Positions 23,431 through 34,725 of a DNA stretch of 64,000 nt are shown here, one piece after another. The translations under genes and the position numbers were made by a program. Within the stretch, counting starts at the first letter, position 1. Every line of letters begins with the position of its first letter. Source of the stretch: Hemibagrus wyckioides (taxonomy: Eukaryota; Chordata; Actinopteri; Siluriformes; Bagridae); contig NC_080715.1 in NCBI RefSeq assembly GCF_019097595.1, positions 5,995,573 to 6,059,572 of the forward strand, read 5' to 3'. The notes beneath the pieces are model-generated. The model made no database searches. It saw nothing but the letters and a program-made list of their open reading frames with translations, and had not been told where the DNA came from.

Positions 23431-24946
23431 GCTGGTCATAGCTGCTATAACAAGGAAAAACAGGAACTGACTGTAAAAAGATTTTAGATTATGTAAATGA
23501 TTAAAAAATGCCAGTGTATATATAAATAAGGGAAACTCCTCAGCAGTTTAGAGGAATAAAACACTTCAGAATGTGATGGTATAGGGTACAGAAAGACATT
23601 TCGTTTTAGAGTGGATCAGACACTCTGTTAGGATGGTTTTCCCACAACAGCATGAGCTGCAAAGTGTTACTGTAGTTCTTACATAAACAACAGAAAAAAA
23701 GAGAAAATCCTGCAAACATCATTGTTACAAGTAGGAAATATCAAGGTGTTGGATTCAGATCTAAATTGTCTCTGAATTTCTAAATTGTTGTACTTGCTGG
23801 TTCATGTTTTTAGAGCAAACAGATTTCAGAAAGCACAGTCTCTTTCTGCCAAATATCACTGACTATAACGCCAAGCTCCAGAACAACCGCTATGCATTTT
23901 TATTTTTTACTTTATAATTTTTTAATATACTTAAATATAGATAAGACACCCCTCTCTATGACAAGAGTCACCTGAATAGGCAATTGGTAAAAGTGGTTAC
24001 TGAACAATATACTCAAGACTGGAAATGGAGGCTCCTTTAAGTGCCAGCCCTACACATTATAGTGACATGAGACACACAGAAAGACTCTTATAGTATATAA
24101 ATATATCCACTGGTTGATAATGTACAATGTTTTAGATTCATTTATTTCTTTAGTATGAATATATGCTGGAGGTACATGACAAGTATGCAGTCATTTACTG
24201 CATTTATATTAAATAACCTTGATTTGAAAGTCATATTCCCCTGGAACCATTCAACCAATCAGGTCCAATAGAGTAATGAATAACAACATAATGCAAAGTT
24301 ACTGTATCTCTTCATAACACTCCAGGCATCATGTTACCCAAACAATCTTCAAACAGATTAAGTGTGCATTCTCCTTCAAAAAGTAATTCACACAGTTTAT
24401 GTGTGAGGATGAAAGCCGGCAAACAGAACAGACAACAAAGCATAAAAAAGTGAACATAGGATATAAGTTAGATCGGGAAGCTGGGAGTGAACTCGGCTCT
24501 TCTCAGCAGAGAAATCAATTTGGAGCAGTGTGTTGTGAGACGAGAGGTGGTCAGGCCAGAAGTTAACACCATGTTCCTTCCACGGTTCCATTTGCAAACT
24601 GCATACATCATGCACTTTCTGAAAAGGGGAAAGCTCTTGATGCAGGGTTGACCCACTTTTTAACAGGAAAGTTTGACAATTTTTAGTCACTCCAGATTCG
24701 ATGGTGGAAAGAAATTCTAATAAACTCTGGGAGAGTGAAGATATAGGAAGAAGTTGCATCCTTATCTTGGCGAACATGAGAAATGAGGTGTTGCAACAAC
24801 TGCAACATGACCGCTGAGTCAACAATGGTGTGCAGTAAAGTTAATTTGGTTTGATTTGTATGCTCATAAATCAACCCTTCTTAAATCAAGAGCTTGTCAT
24901 GGTGATAGAACTTGTTTATGTCAGTGAACCTCAAAAATACATCTAG
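23431..24946. other. Unique stretch with one unrecognised open frame
   Basis: A 142-codon frame lies at 24397-24825 on the minus strand. It is Ser/Leu-rich with a Cys-rich start (RSCCSCCN), shows no domain I recognise, and overlaps other frames. I do not call it a gene. The rest is AT-rich unique sequence. Confidence 0.35.
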
Positions 24947-25090
24947 GGCAAGGGCGCCCAATCTCATCCGGAAAGGTCTGGTGTGGGTGCAGGTTTTCAT
25001 ACCAATTAAGCAGAAGCCACACCTGATTTCAGTTGATCTTGGTTGTCAATAGACTAGGGCTACCTTTGGTGAATAGATCTAAGAGGAGAG
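24947..25090 (+). mobile_element. hAT-type MITE-like repeat, fragment
   Basis: CAAGGGCGCCCAATCTCATC, GTGGGTGCAGGTTTTCATAC and AGCAGAAGCCACACCTGATT follow the order of a common fish repeat. The right end is not identified. Confidence 0.55.
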
Positions 25091-25259
25091 GTCAGACAAA
25101 AAGAGATCTTAAAGACCCCATGAAAGGTACAAAACGACCAAGTGAACCCTGCTTGGATTAGGATTACCAAAACCCACTCATGGAGCCAGACCTGGGGCTG
25201 GGGTCTGCAAGTGAGTACCTGGTGATTAGGACACCCACACAGCCCAAGCTGTCTCAGCC

Positions 25260-26480
25260 TAAAGTAGCAGCACTGATTCATCTTGTGGCTTGATGCAATA
25301 CCATTCAGGAAGAATTCCTTAGTAGGACTAGAACACCTTCCTGCACAACTGGATCCTGGACTTCCTGACTGGGAGACTGACTGTGAGTCTGGATTAAGAG
25401 CAATACCACAGGACTGTGTGCTCAGTCCACTTCTGTTCACGTTGCTGACTCATGACTGTGCAGCAGTGCACAGCTTCAAACCACATCATCAAGTTAGCTG
25501 ATGACACGACTGTGGTACTTCTCATCAGCAAGAGCGATGAGTCAGTATACAGAGAGAAGGTGCCACAGCTAACAGCTTAGTGTAGAGCTAACATCCTGTC
25601 TCTAAACATTCACAAAACAAAAAAAAACATGGTTATTGACTACGGGAGAGCACAGAACGACAATTCTCTGCTGTAATCTCTGCTGTCCACCTGATGAAGA
25701 ACCTCACCTGATCCCTCAACACCAGCATTATCACCAAGAAAGTCCAACAGCATCTCTACTTTCTGCGAAGTTTGAGGAAATCCCATCTCCCACCTCTCAT
25801 CCTGTCCATGTTCTACAGGGAGACTACTGACAACAACCTGAACAGCTGCATCATTGTCTGGTTTGGAAATTACACCGTCTTAGACCAGAAGATCCTGCTG
25901 CAGGTAGTGGGAACAGCTGAGAAGATCATCAGAGTCTCTCCTTTCTCCATCAGAGACTTTTACACCACACGCTGAATCCGTAAAGCCAACAGCATTGTGA
26001 AAGACTCCAAGGACCCCACATACACTCTCCACCCTCCTGCCATCTGGAAAAAGGTATCAAAGCATTTGATCCTTCACAACCAGACTGTGTAACTACTTCT
26101 TCCCCCAAGCCATCAGACTTAATTCTAGAGACTGGACTGACACACACACACACACCACTCTGCACATTACTTTTTATTGCTGCTACAATCAACCTGCTGC
26201 TACTTGCCATCAAAGCATCATTACTTGCACTTTTTTACAGAACTGTATACAATTAAACTACTATATTGAAGTGTATTGTATTATACTGTATAGCTTTTAC
26301 TTGCATCTTCTGTCTTAAATGTTTGGACACATGCATTTGTAGAACTACGTTAATGTACTTAGTTCTGTTTTTTTTTTTTTTTGTAGCTCTAAATTCTGTG
26401 TTGACCATGGTCCTTGAAGAACGTTGTTAAATTTCACTGTATGTGGTTGAAATGACAGAAAAGCTTCACTTGACATGAAC
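25260..26480 (+). mobile_element. Decayed non-LTR retrotransposon (L2/CR1/Rex1-like), 3' part
   Basis: In shifting frames the sequence encodes the reverse-transcriptase catalytic box (KLADDTTVVLLISKSDES, near 25494-25545), then LYFLRSLRKSHLPPL and MFYRETTDNNLNSCIIVWFG (25760-25865), and a C-terminal piece near IRKANSIVKDSKDP. The YADD-equivalent aspartates are in ADD. Stops and frameshifts show it is dead. It is followed by a 3' UTR with ACACAC and ending near AAATGACAGAAAAGC. The clade is inferred from memory of fish LINEs. Confidence 0.85.
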
Positions 26481-26517
26481 TCCAGTGGCATATATATCGT
26501 CTACTATGTATGCCATT

Positions 26518-26705
26518 ATGGGAAGTGGTGGCTCACTGGTTAGGGTTCTGGGTTGCTGATAAGATGATCAGAAGTCCCAGTACAGCCAAGTCGTCATTGA
26601 TGGACTCTTAACCTTGTCTACCCTTGGGTGCAGTCATGCCTGACCCTGAGTTCCTACCCTAGATTTATACCAAGCTAGGCTATGGGACATGTGACAAATG
26701 AAGGC
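26518..26705 (+). repeat. SINE family A, degraded
   Basis: GGAAGTGGTGGCTCACTGGT, GGGTTGCTGATAAGATGATC and CAGTCATGCCTGACCCTGAG follow the family order. The tail is diverged. Confidence 0.65.
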
Positions 26706-26710
26706 CTTCT

Positions 26711-28774
26711 TCCATTTTTTATTTTTTTTTCCCAGAAGAGAGTCCATCCAGAGTCACCCATTCATACTCAGTTAAAAGATGCTGCAAACCAAAAATATTA
26801 GTTATAAGTTTACCCTGATCGAATTTGTCCTTAATATAGGTAAAACAAGCAGCTACCTTGAATGGCGTCCAAATGGGACACTAGCCAAAGCCTGAGCACT
26901 GCATCAAATACCACGGTCACCATTTTCCCATATGAAACCACTATGAAAACACCTGGATTCTGCTTTATATGCACAGTCAACACTAGGTGCATCTACCATA
27001 TTGGAAAAGAAAATGCAAACAAAACCTGCTCTCAACTTGTTACTGATTATTAACAGATGTATCCCATTAAATCATGAAATTGTTGGTGAATGATAAGCTG
27101 AATGATAAAAACCTTTGACAGACATTTTGCTTGTGGTTTCTCATTAAACTAATGTGGTGAAAATGGTCAAAGGCGATAAAAACTTATGGTCAGCATATAT
27201 TCTGTTCATTAGCGTGATGCCTCAGCCATATAACTGGCTAGATGATTCAGTGAGACTAAAGGAACAGCACAATGAATTTACTTGCTGCAGGTCTTAAGGT
27301 ATATTTTGTTACCATGTTTGAGGTGAGAGGGCCTAGCGTGATTTCTGTCTCAAAATCCTTCTTAAAAACGGGACTCATTATAGATACACATCAAGCTGCT
27401 CTGCTGAAAGAAGGCAAATGGAGAAAGAAGAAACTAGTTATTTGAGTGCTTCAGTGGGAGGAGTGTGTGCTGCTGTGAGGAAACGGATGGTGATAGCGTT
27501 GTTGGTTGGGTATCGATTATCCACACTGTGCTCCAGTAGCTGACGGAGTTCATCACTAGCTGCAGTTATATAAGGGGAGTGAGAAAGGAACAGGGGAGTT
27601 AAGGACAACTATTTCCTATAGCTGCCAAATCAGTCTCACTCTCTGCACATGATTTATTAATGAGTAGAGAGTGCAGCACACCAGCAGAATTTACACAAAG
27701 CTCTAACCTGTGTAAAAAAAATATATAACGGGTATTCTCCAGGATTCAGGGACATCCAAAGATTCATGCAAATAATTCAAAACTCTGCTACTTCAATTGA
27801 ACTAGCCACCAGAAATAAGTGCAAGGAAGTCATAGGTAGAACAGAAGGAGGCACAAGTAAACACAAGGCTTATTATAGATACTAATATTCAGAAATGCAC
27901 ACACACTTCAATGCAGTCAGTCTAAGAAGCACATAGAAACAAATGATGTTAACCAGACATCTGAGTTCAGAAGGCTATTCCTGATGTTAGAAGGTAATAA
28001 TGAAGGCAGTAATCTGAACATAGCAAGTGCACATTCTCTAGTTTCCATCTCACATATGCACCCTCTTAATAAGCTTTTTGCTCTAATTAGGAACAGATGA
28101 CTTCCTCCCCAGGAGAATCACAAAATCCTAGGATTTTCTTAAGGGCATTAGACAAGCTTTACCGTAACTGGACCGTAGAGAATCTTCCTTCATCCCCCCC
28201 CCCAAAAGAAAACAGGGGAACTGATAAGACGAGCACAATTTTTGCTATGGTGACTACAAGAGGCCTCACTGTTCATGTACATTAACTCTCCCTTGAAAAT
28301 ACAACAAAGGAGAATTGCCAGATGCATTTCCCAGTTCTCTCAACACAATCTATGACTAATTAGGACCTTGAAATCGTGGTAAACTGAAGCGATGCTGAGC
28401 CGTAAATAATTTCAATGAGTATAAAGACTGAAGAATGAGAGAAGAAAATGGAGATGGTTGTGGGCTGCAATACTGAATAGCTTTCAAGTTTAAATTAATA
28501 ATTGTTTATACAGAAAGTATGGTTTGGCCCAGATGCAGAAAAAGACCAGAACTTCTATGTCTGTAAATTTGTATATGCTAATCAAGCAACACAGGAAAAA
28601 TGATAAAATGGTAAAACAAATCATTTTAAATTACAAAGATCCAAAATCTTTAAAATTACAATGTACATGTAAAGACCAATAGCTTTGTCCTAAACAAAAA
28701 TCTAGTTACTCAGTGACAAAGTAATCACTGCTGTTATGAGGGATGAGGCTAGGTGTTAGGGCTAAGTGCTAATG
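26711..28774. other. Unique stretch, no gene recognised
   Basis: Ordinary AT-rich sequence. A TATATAAGG-like word at 27567 and a C9 run at about 28195 were noted. Neither is attached to a gene. Confidence 0.4.
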
Positions 28775-28862
28775 CAGTGATAGATTCTTGGTTACTGGTA
28801 AGAAATTTGGGGATTAATGCTGCAGCACTACCAAGCTGGCACTGTTGGACCATGGTACCAGC
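28775..28862 (+). repeat. SINE family A fragment
   Basis: TTCTTGGTTACTGGTAAGAA and CACTACCAAGCTGGCACTGTTGG match the centre of the family. Both ends are missing. Confidence 0.5.
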
Positions 28863-29099
28863 TGTATGCTCCCAAGAGCTTGCAGTGCATACCTAGTTAT
28901 CTGGCAACAAAGTATTGTGAGGGCAGGGCCAAATAGATGGCTACAGAGAGCTGCAGGTGCAGGAAAAACCTAAAAGTGTGAGGCCAGAAACCAGTCAGCA
29001 ATATATCTGTAGAACGCTCAGGGTAGTGGCAAGTACATGGATGATCAGAGCTAAGGGGGCAGGGTCAAAAGGGAAGGCTTCTGGGAGCCAAGGGTGCAA

Positions 29100-29600
29100 A
29101 GACAGGGATATAACTTCAGAGAGCTGAGGGTGCAGGGTCAGGTATATAGTTGCAGAAAGATGAAGGTACTGGGTCAGGTATATAGCTACAGAAAGATGAA
29201 GTTGCAGGGTCAGGTATATAGCTGCAGAAAGATGAAGGCATAGGGACAGGTACTTAGCTGCAGAAAGATGAGGGTGCAGGGTCAGGTATATAGCTACAGA
29301 AAAATGAGTGCACGGGGTCAGGTATATAGCTACAGAGAGCTGAGGATGCAGGGTCAGGTATATACAGTAGCTACTGAAAGATGAGGGTGTGGGGTTAGGT
29401 ATATAGCTGCAGAGAGCTGAGGATGCAGAGTCAGATATATGGCTGCCAAAAGATGAAAAAAGTTGCCAAAAGATACTTAACTTTAAAGCCGAGGGTTCAA
29501 GGTCAAGTATGTAGCTACAGAAAAATGTCGGTGCAGGCTCAAGTATATAGCGTGAGAGATTTGAAGATGCAGGGTCAGGTATGAAGCTAAAGAAAGCTGA
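29100..29600. repeat. 36-bp minisatellite, about 14 units
   Basis: GGGTCAGGTATATAGCTACA or a close variant recurs at 29171, 29207, 29243, 29279, 29315 and 29351, an exact 36-nt period, then with a 5-nt insertion near 29364. Units keep AGAAAGATGAAGGTGCA. The triplet-multiple period gives repetitive open frames that I regard as artefacts. Confidence 0.93.
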
Positions 29601-30704
29601 ATGTGCAAGGATGGAAAGGTGGGTGCTGAGTCTAGGAGAAAGCTGAGGAGACGGGCTACAACTAAATGTTCACCTAGTTTCAGCCTAAAACGGCAACCTG
29701 TAAACCCAAAGTAATATGTCAAGTGTGAACTAAATGTAAATGGTGAGCTGCCAGAGTCACATAAACAAACACTATGAGACAAGCTCATTTGCTTTGTGTA
29801 CAACCACAGAGAGCTCATTCTCGAGTCTTTCCTGTAAGCGTGATACATATTGATGTAATCTCCCAAAGCTTCTTTCAGCCAGTGGTGACACCTGCTACTT
29901 GCATGAGCTGCCACTTCCTCCATTATGGCCAAGTCCTGTTTCGTTTAGCTGTCAGTCACAGCACTGTGTCTCATGGCAGGACTCCGTGCTCGGCCTAGCC
30001 CATGGATTATTCATTTGTCTCAGCGGGAGGAACCAACGTCAATTAGCGCTTCAATTTTTCCTTTCTTCAGCGAGCCGCAGATTTTCAGCCACATAGCGTG
30101 CATTATTCAGAGAGCTCCTGTCCTCGCCCTCAATCAGCTCAGAGCCATCTCTAAGCTCAAAGCCACAACCATCACATATTCCTTGATGAGCTTCTGTTGT
30201 CTCTTGTGGAGTGGCACCACAAGAATACAGAAAAACCATTAAGAGAAACTAAAATGTTTTGTTTCCACCTACTAACTTCTTAAAGTCCTCTTTAAACTTG
30301 AGGCAGATTTCCCAAATTCAGTACTTCAGAGCAACAGCTCTTAAGATTTTATAGCAAAGCAACTTTGCTATTAATTTCTATTCATTTAAAGCCGGAGTAA
30401 TCTAAATAATTTTCATGGAAACAGACACAACATGTTTCCAAACCTCCCGATGGCAGGTGGTAGTGTAAATAAGCAACGGAGGGAATAGGAAAGTCATTAT
30501 GTTTCTTTCTTTAAAAACATAAAAACACTTTTATTCTGTCTTGTTTCATCTGGGTTAGAATTATTAGAACATTAACTCTGTAATATATAAATGGTTGTTA
30601 TTGCAAATTAGTGTTCATTGGGGGAACAAACACTAAGACTATTAGCAGAAAACAGGCCAACCATATAATGTTGGAGGAACAAATCCTGCTTTTAGGGAAA
30701 ATTA
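29601..30704. other. Unique stretch with candidate conserved element
   Basis: 29860-30220 is repeat-free and of higher complexity, with GGATTATTCATTTGTC and GCGTGCATTATTCAGAG. Overlapping open frames on both strands match no family I know. Conservation is untested. Confidence 0.3.
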
Positions 30705-30750
30705 TAATAATAATAATTATTATTAGTATTAGTAGTAGTACTAGCACTAG

Positions 30751-30905
30751 TAGTCGTCTCCTGGTGGTCCAGCAACATGATCCTATGCTCTCATTGCCAC
30801 AGCCCGGGTTCGATTCCTGAGCGGGGAGCTAACCCAGCAACTGAAGAGTTAACTCAGTGCTAGTCCCCAAGCCACTGTGGTGACCCCTAACAGGAAGCAG
30901 CCAAA
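30751..30905 (+). repeat. SINE family C, short copy
   Basis: CCTGGTGGTCCAGCAACATG, the B box GGGTTCGATTCCTGAGCGG and the tail CCACTGTGGTGACCCCTAAC AGGAAGCAGCC. The middle is deleted relative to the copy at 31735. Confidence 0.85.
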
Positions 30906-31734
30906 ATAACAAGTAGTACAAGTAGTGGGTTGAAATTAATTTGCTGTTCATATCAAATCAATTTGAATCTAGTCTTTCTAAGCAATAATATCGTTAATAT
31001 AATAATGTTGCCACTGACTGTTATCTAACTGCACTGATTATACTTTCTTTGCACAGCCTTTAACCTGGGCAAATCCCACATCCACCACCATCTACACCAA
31101 TAATCTCAAAGGTCCACTACAAAACAACAGGACAGCTCTTACCCTTGTTGGAGAAATTTTCTTCACTTCACAGTTACAGCTAGGTCTTTTAATTCTCCCA
31201 AGAAAGTAAATACACAACAATCCACTGCAAATCCTGAAAGTGTTTGGTGATCCACAGAGATTAAACAGTCACCTAACACCAAGAGTTTTGAGATCAACAA
31301 GCCAATGTACCATACAAACTGTTTGTAGCCAGCATGCTAATCATATACCCTCTGTGGCTAAAGAATGTACCAAACCTACAGGACATCTAGTGGCTGGAAC
31401 AGGTATAATATCACTAAAAATCTATTACGCTCTTGATCAGGGGTTGCCATGTAACACCTCCACAGTCCATTTACAAGCCTTACCTTTGTTTAAAAATCCA
31501 GGTTTATGCTTTTTCCCCCCCAGTGTTTTCATTAATTCACACTAGCAACAAGCTAATCAGAACTCAAAAAAGCAAGACAAAAAAACAATCCAAGCTAGTC
31601 GGATTCTGTGATTTAACATTTATGTAGCAGTTAGAATTAAAGCTGTAACATAAAAAGCAGCAGTAGTATTCTCAGGATTAAAGTGTTTCATTCTTTAACA
31701 AATTAAAAATGTTAGTAAATCCGTATGTTGTTGT
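30906..31734. other. Unique stretch, no gene recognised
   Basis: A 101-codon plus frame at 31240-31545 has no recognisable motif. Confidence 0.35.
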
Positions 31735-31970
31735 GTTTCAGCTGCTACCTGTTCTCAGTCGCCACAGAAGACCACCTGATCCACATATCTGATTTTGGCA
31801 CAGGTTTTACACCGGATGCAACCCTCGCATTTTATCCAGGCTTGCGACCAGTAACCTGAAAGTTAACCCCCTTGCGGCTGGGCTAGTCCCCTTCCTAGGA
31901 GTTAAACCCAGGCCATGGTGGCGAGAGTGTGGATGAGTTTGCCACTGGACCACCGTTATTGAACTGGTAT
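31735..31970 (-). repeat. SINE family C, near full length
   Basis: On the minus strand it starts GGTGGTCCAGTGGCAAACTC, continues CATGGCCTGGGTTTAACTCC (B-box position) and ends GTGGTCTTCTGTGGCGACTG AGAACAGGTAGCAGC. This tail defines a SINE common in teleosts. Confidence 0.85.
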
Positions 31971-33084
31971 TAGAGGATTTAAACACTTCCGGTAACTGGA
32001 CACAAGTCATGAAGCAACACACCACCCTGCTGTTAATTATTTTCCCATATCACCATTATCTCTAAACTCTGCAGATGTATCCATCTGATCAGCCACTATA
32101 ACAAATCTACAACCAGCTTGAACTTGCTGTAAAATTTTAAATCGTGTCCTAAAAGCACCAAAAAGAATGCAACCTATTTGAACAATTCTAAACCTACACA
32201 TACAAGTGCAATATTTATCTCGTATCCCCCAGCATGTGGGGATGTACTACAGCTGTCTCCTCCTTTCCCGAGGCTGAATGCTGAACACTGAATAGCAATT
32301 CAGCTACACGGAAAACCCACACACTCTACTGTCTGTCATTAAGTCACATCACACACACACATACACAATCTCTCAATGAGTATTCCTTCCTCGTTTCTGT
32401 CTAGGTTTCTCTCATCATCACTATCCTTCACCCGCAGAGCCTTTATGGCTCATTCTTGGGCCATTTTGGGTCAGTTCATCGGGTCGCTTCTCCACTCCTA
32501 CGACATTAGATCAGCCTTCACTCTGACAGCAGAAATTGATTCTGATCTGTCCAAAGGCGTTTTTCTGCCTCTGTTTATAAACCACACACGCAACCTGGAC
32601 TTACCAGCACAATCTAAAAAGCACAAAAACATGGAAAGAAGAACCAAAGATGCAACAGCAAATTCAGACACGGATTCAGACAAGGTTAACTCAAAATAGA
32701 AAAAGAGGAGGTCCTTATTGAACAGGGTCTTAGATTTTTGTGCATTTGCAAATGACTCTTACAAGGAGAAAGTGGCAGTGTAGAGATGGAGGACAGGAAG
32801 GAGTAGGACTCTCAGGAGACTCTCAGACAATTCAGCAGAGATCTTAATGAATGTCGAGTGGCATCGCATCTGCTATGCCGGGGATCATGAAAGCTTATGG
32901 CTTCGTTGGATAGATTTCAGTGGATTTGTGTTGAAGGTCCAGCCATAGCCTTATTCCAGTCAGCTTGTCTAAGGCTTTGTGGTTGACTGTGCGTAATACT
33001 TTAGTGGCGATTACACTGAAGGGCCAACTTTCTTCTGCTTGTACATCAGTGGAGAGTTGGATTATGGATCAAAATTCGACTCGG
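31971..33084. other. Unique stretch, no gene recognised
   Basis: The longest open frame (32376-32699, 107 codons, plus) starts with a Ser/Phe-rich segment and ends Lys/Asp/Ser-rich. It has no family resemblance and no splice context I can defend. Confidence 0.35.
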
Positions 33085-33502
33085 AAATGAGATCAGAGAT
33101 CCAGGTGAAAGGCTCAGAGATCCAAGTAAAAATCAAGTTGTCTTTATTTGTCACATATACATTACTGCACAGTGAAATTCTTTCTTCACATATCCCATCC
33201 TTGGAGGGTTGGGGTCAGAGCACAAGGTCAGACATGATGCAGCGCCCCTGGAGCAGGGTGGGTTGGGGGCCTTGCTCAAGCGCCCAACGGTGGCAGCTCA
33301 GCAGTGCTTGGGCAATGACCCAGAGCCTTAGCCACTTGAGCTACCACCACCCCTCAAAAAAAAGGCTCAGAGATCCAGGTGAAGTGATCAAAGATCCAGG
33401 TAAAAGGCTCTGGGATCCAAGTGAAAGCCTCCGAGATCCAGTTAAAAGGTTTAGAGATCCAGGTGAAAGTCTCAGAGATCCAGGTGAAGTGATCAGTGAT
33501 CT
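33085..33502. repeat. About 19-bp minisatellite (GAGATCCAGGTGAAA) split by a SINE
   Basis: Units such as GCTCAGAGATCCAGGTGAA occur at 33090-33135 and again at 33362-33500. A family A SINE (33135-33356) lies between them. Confidence 0.9.
33135..33356 (-). repeat. SINE family A inserted in a minisatellite
   Basis: On the minus strand it reads GGTGGTAGCTCAAGTGGCTA, then the CTGCCACCGTTGGGCGCTTG region, CATGTCTGACCTTGTGCTC and the tail ATTTCACTGTGCAGTAATG, then TGTGACAAATAAAGAC. Confidence 0.88.
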
Positions 33503-33634
33503 GATCTCTGTGACTTTAACCATGGCATGGTTGTTGGTACCAGATGCGCTGGTTTGGGTATTTCAGAAACTCCTGAAATCTCCTGGGATTTTAAATGTGC
33601 AGGTGTACAGATGTTCCTAATAAAGTGGGCAATA
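33503..33634 (+). mobile_element. DNA-transposon end fragment
   Basis: ACCATGGCATGGTTGTTGGT, GCTGGTTTGGGTATTTCAGA and GTACAGATGTTCCTAATAAA GTGG at the right end match a common fish Tc1-like family with CACTTTATTAGG termini. Only one end and part of the HTH-coding region remain. Confidence 0.6.
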
Positions 33635-33984
33635 ATTGTTTGACCTAGTTTTTGAGTTTATTTTGCCTTTGAGGAAAAAAATAGAGGGGCTACACATTCA
33701 TGGTGCATGCAATCACGGCACCTACAACACAGTACATAAAAACGGATGTTCAAATTTTCCTGAGGAAATTTCTTATTTGATGTGTTTGAAAGAAAAGTGT
33801 TTTCTGGTGATAGAACACCTGAGGTTTGGAAAACTGTCTGCCCCACTGACTTGCTGCAGAGACAGACATCTTTCCCCATGGTGTCCTGTTTCCTGATTTT
33901 CCTGTCCTGCTTCTGAATATTCTGTTCTATTTGGTTTTGTTCTCATGTTTCTGGGTGTCATTGAGTTTTTCTGGTTTCTTCCCA

Positions 33985-34145
33985 TCTTTCAAAAAAAAAT
34001 ACCAGCAGGTGGACTGGTGGCACTAACTGGTCCTAACTGAATGTGTGTGCAGGGTGCATCATGATGAGTTGTATTCTGTCCTCAAGCCCAGTTCTCCCAG
34101 TCTGAATCCACTGCAACTCAGGATACAGTGCATACTGGAGACTTA
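33985..34145 (+). repeat. Family D fragment
   Basis: GGTGGACTGGTGGCACTAAC and ACTCAGGATACAGTGCATAC align in order with the 3' half of family D. Strongly diverged. Confidence 0.4.
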
Positions 34146-34572
34146 TTGATTCCTGAAATCTAATTTGTCATAGTGGATCGAGAGAACGAGAGAGAGAGAA
34201 TCTTCTGTAATAACAATGAAATGGCTGTATTTACTACAGCAACCATAGAGTATAAAGCCAGGACTCAGAACACACCAGTCACACATAAGAGATTCACAAC
34301 AGAAACTGAACAAAATCAAACAAAGCGCTGAACAAATTCGTCTGTCTTAAAGACACAGTACACATTTTCATTGCAGGGAGGAGCTTATGCAAATAACTTT
34401 CATTTTTGGGATACTTACTTACCTTAAAAATATACTCCCTCTCTTCCTGGATTCAAACAGGTTACAAATCAAGCCCTTAAACAATAAATATTCTAACATG
34501 TCAATGAAAGATGTTCCACCTTTCAGTGATTAGAAATATTGATCTCCTTAAGTCATTTCATTTCATTTCCAT

Positions 34573-34725
34573 TTCTGGAATTTTGACAGATGCCCTTATC
34601 CAGAACGACTTACTTTTATCTCATTTATCACAACTCAGCAATTAAGGGTTAAGGGTCTTGCTCAGAAGCCCAGCATTGGCAGCTTGGTGGACCTGGGATT
34701 CGAACTCACAACCTTCCACCTAAGG
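34573..34725 (-). repeat. SINE family B
   Basis: On the minus strand it reads TGTGAGTTCGAATCCCAGGT, then AAGCTGCCAATGCTGGGCTT and the tail CGTTCTGGATAAGGGCATCT. Good B-box. The start is slightly truncated. Confidence 0.85.

Noticed and set aside
24397..24825. 142-codon minus-strand frame as a possible gene
   Set aside because: No recognisable domain, codon pattern or splice signals, and overlapping frames are equally open.
27560..27640. TATATAAGG box as a promoter
   Set aside because: No downstream exon, and the same word arises in LTR-like and AT-rich sequence elsewhere.
29100..29600. CRISPR-like array with regular spacing
   Set aside because: Units are contiguous with no unique spacers, and the DNA is vertebrate.
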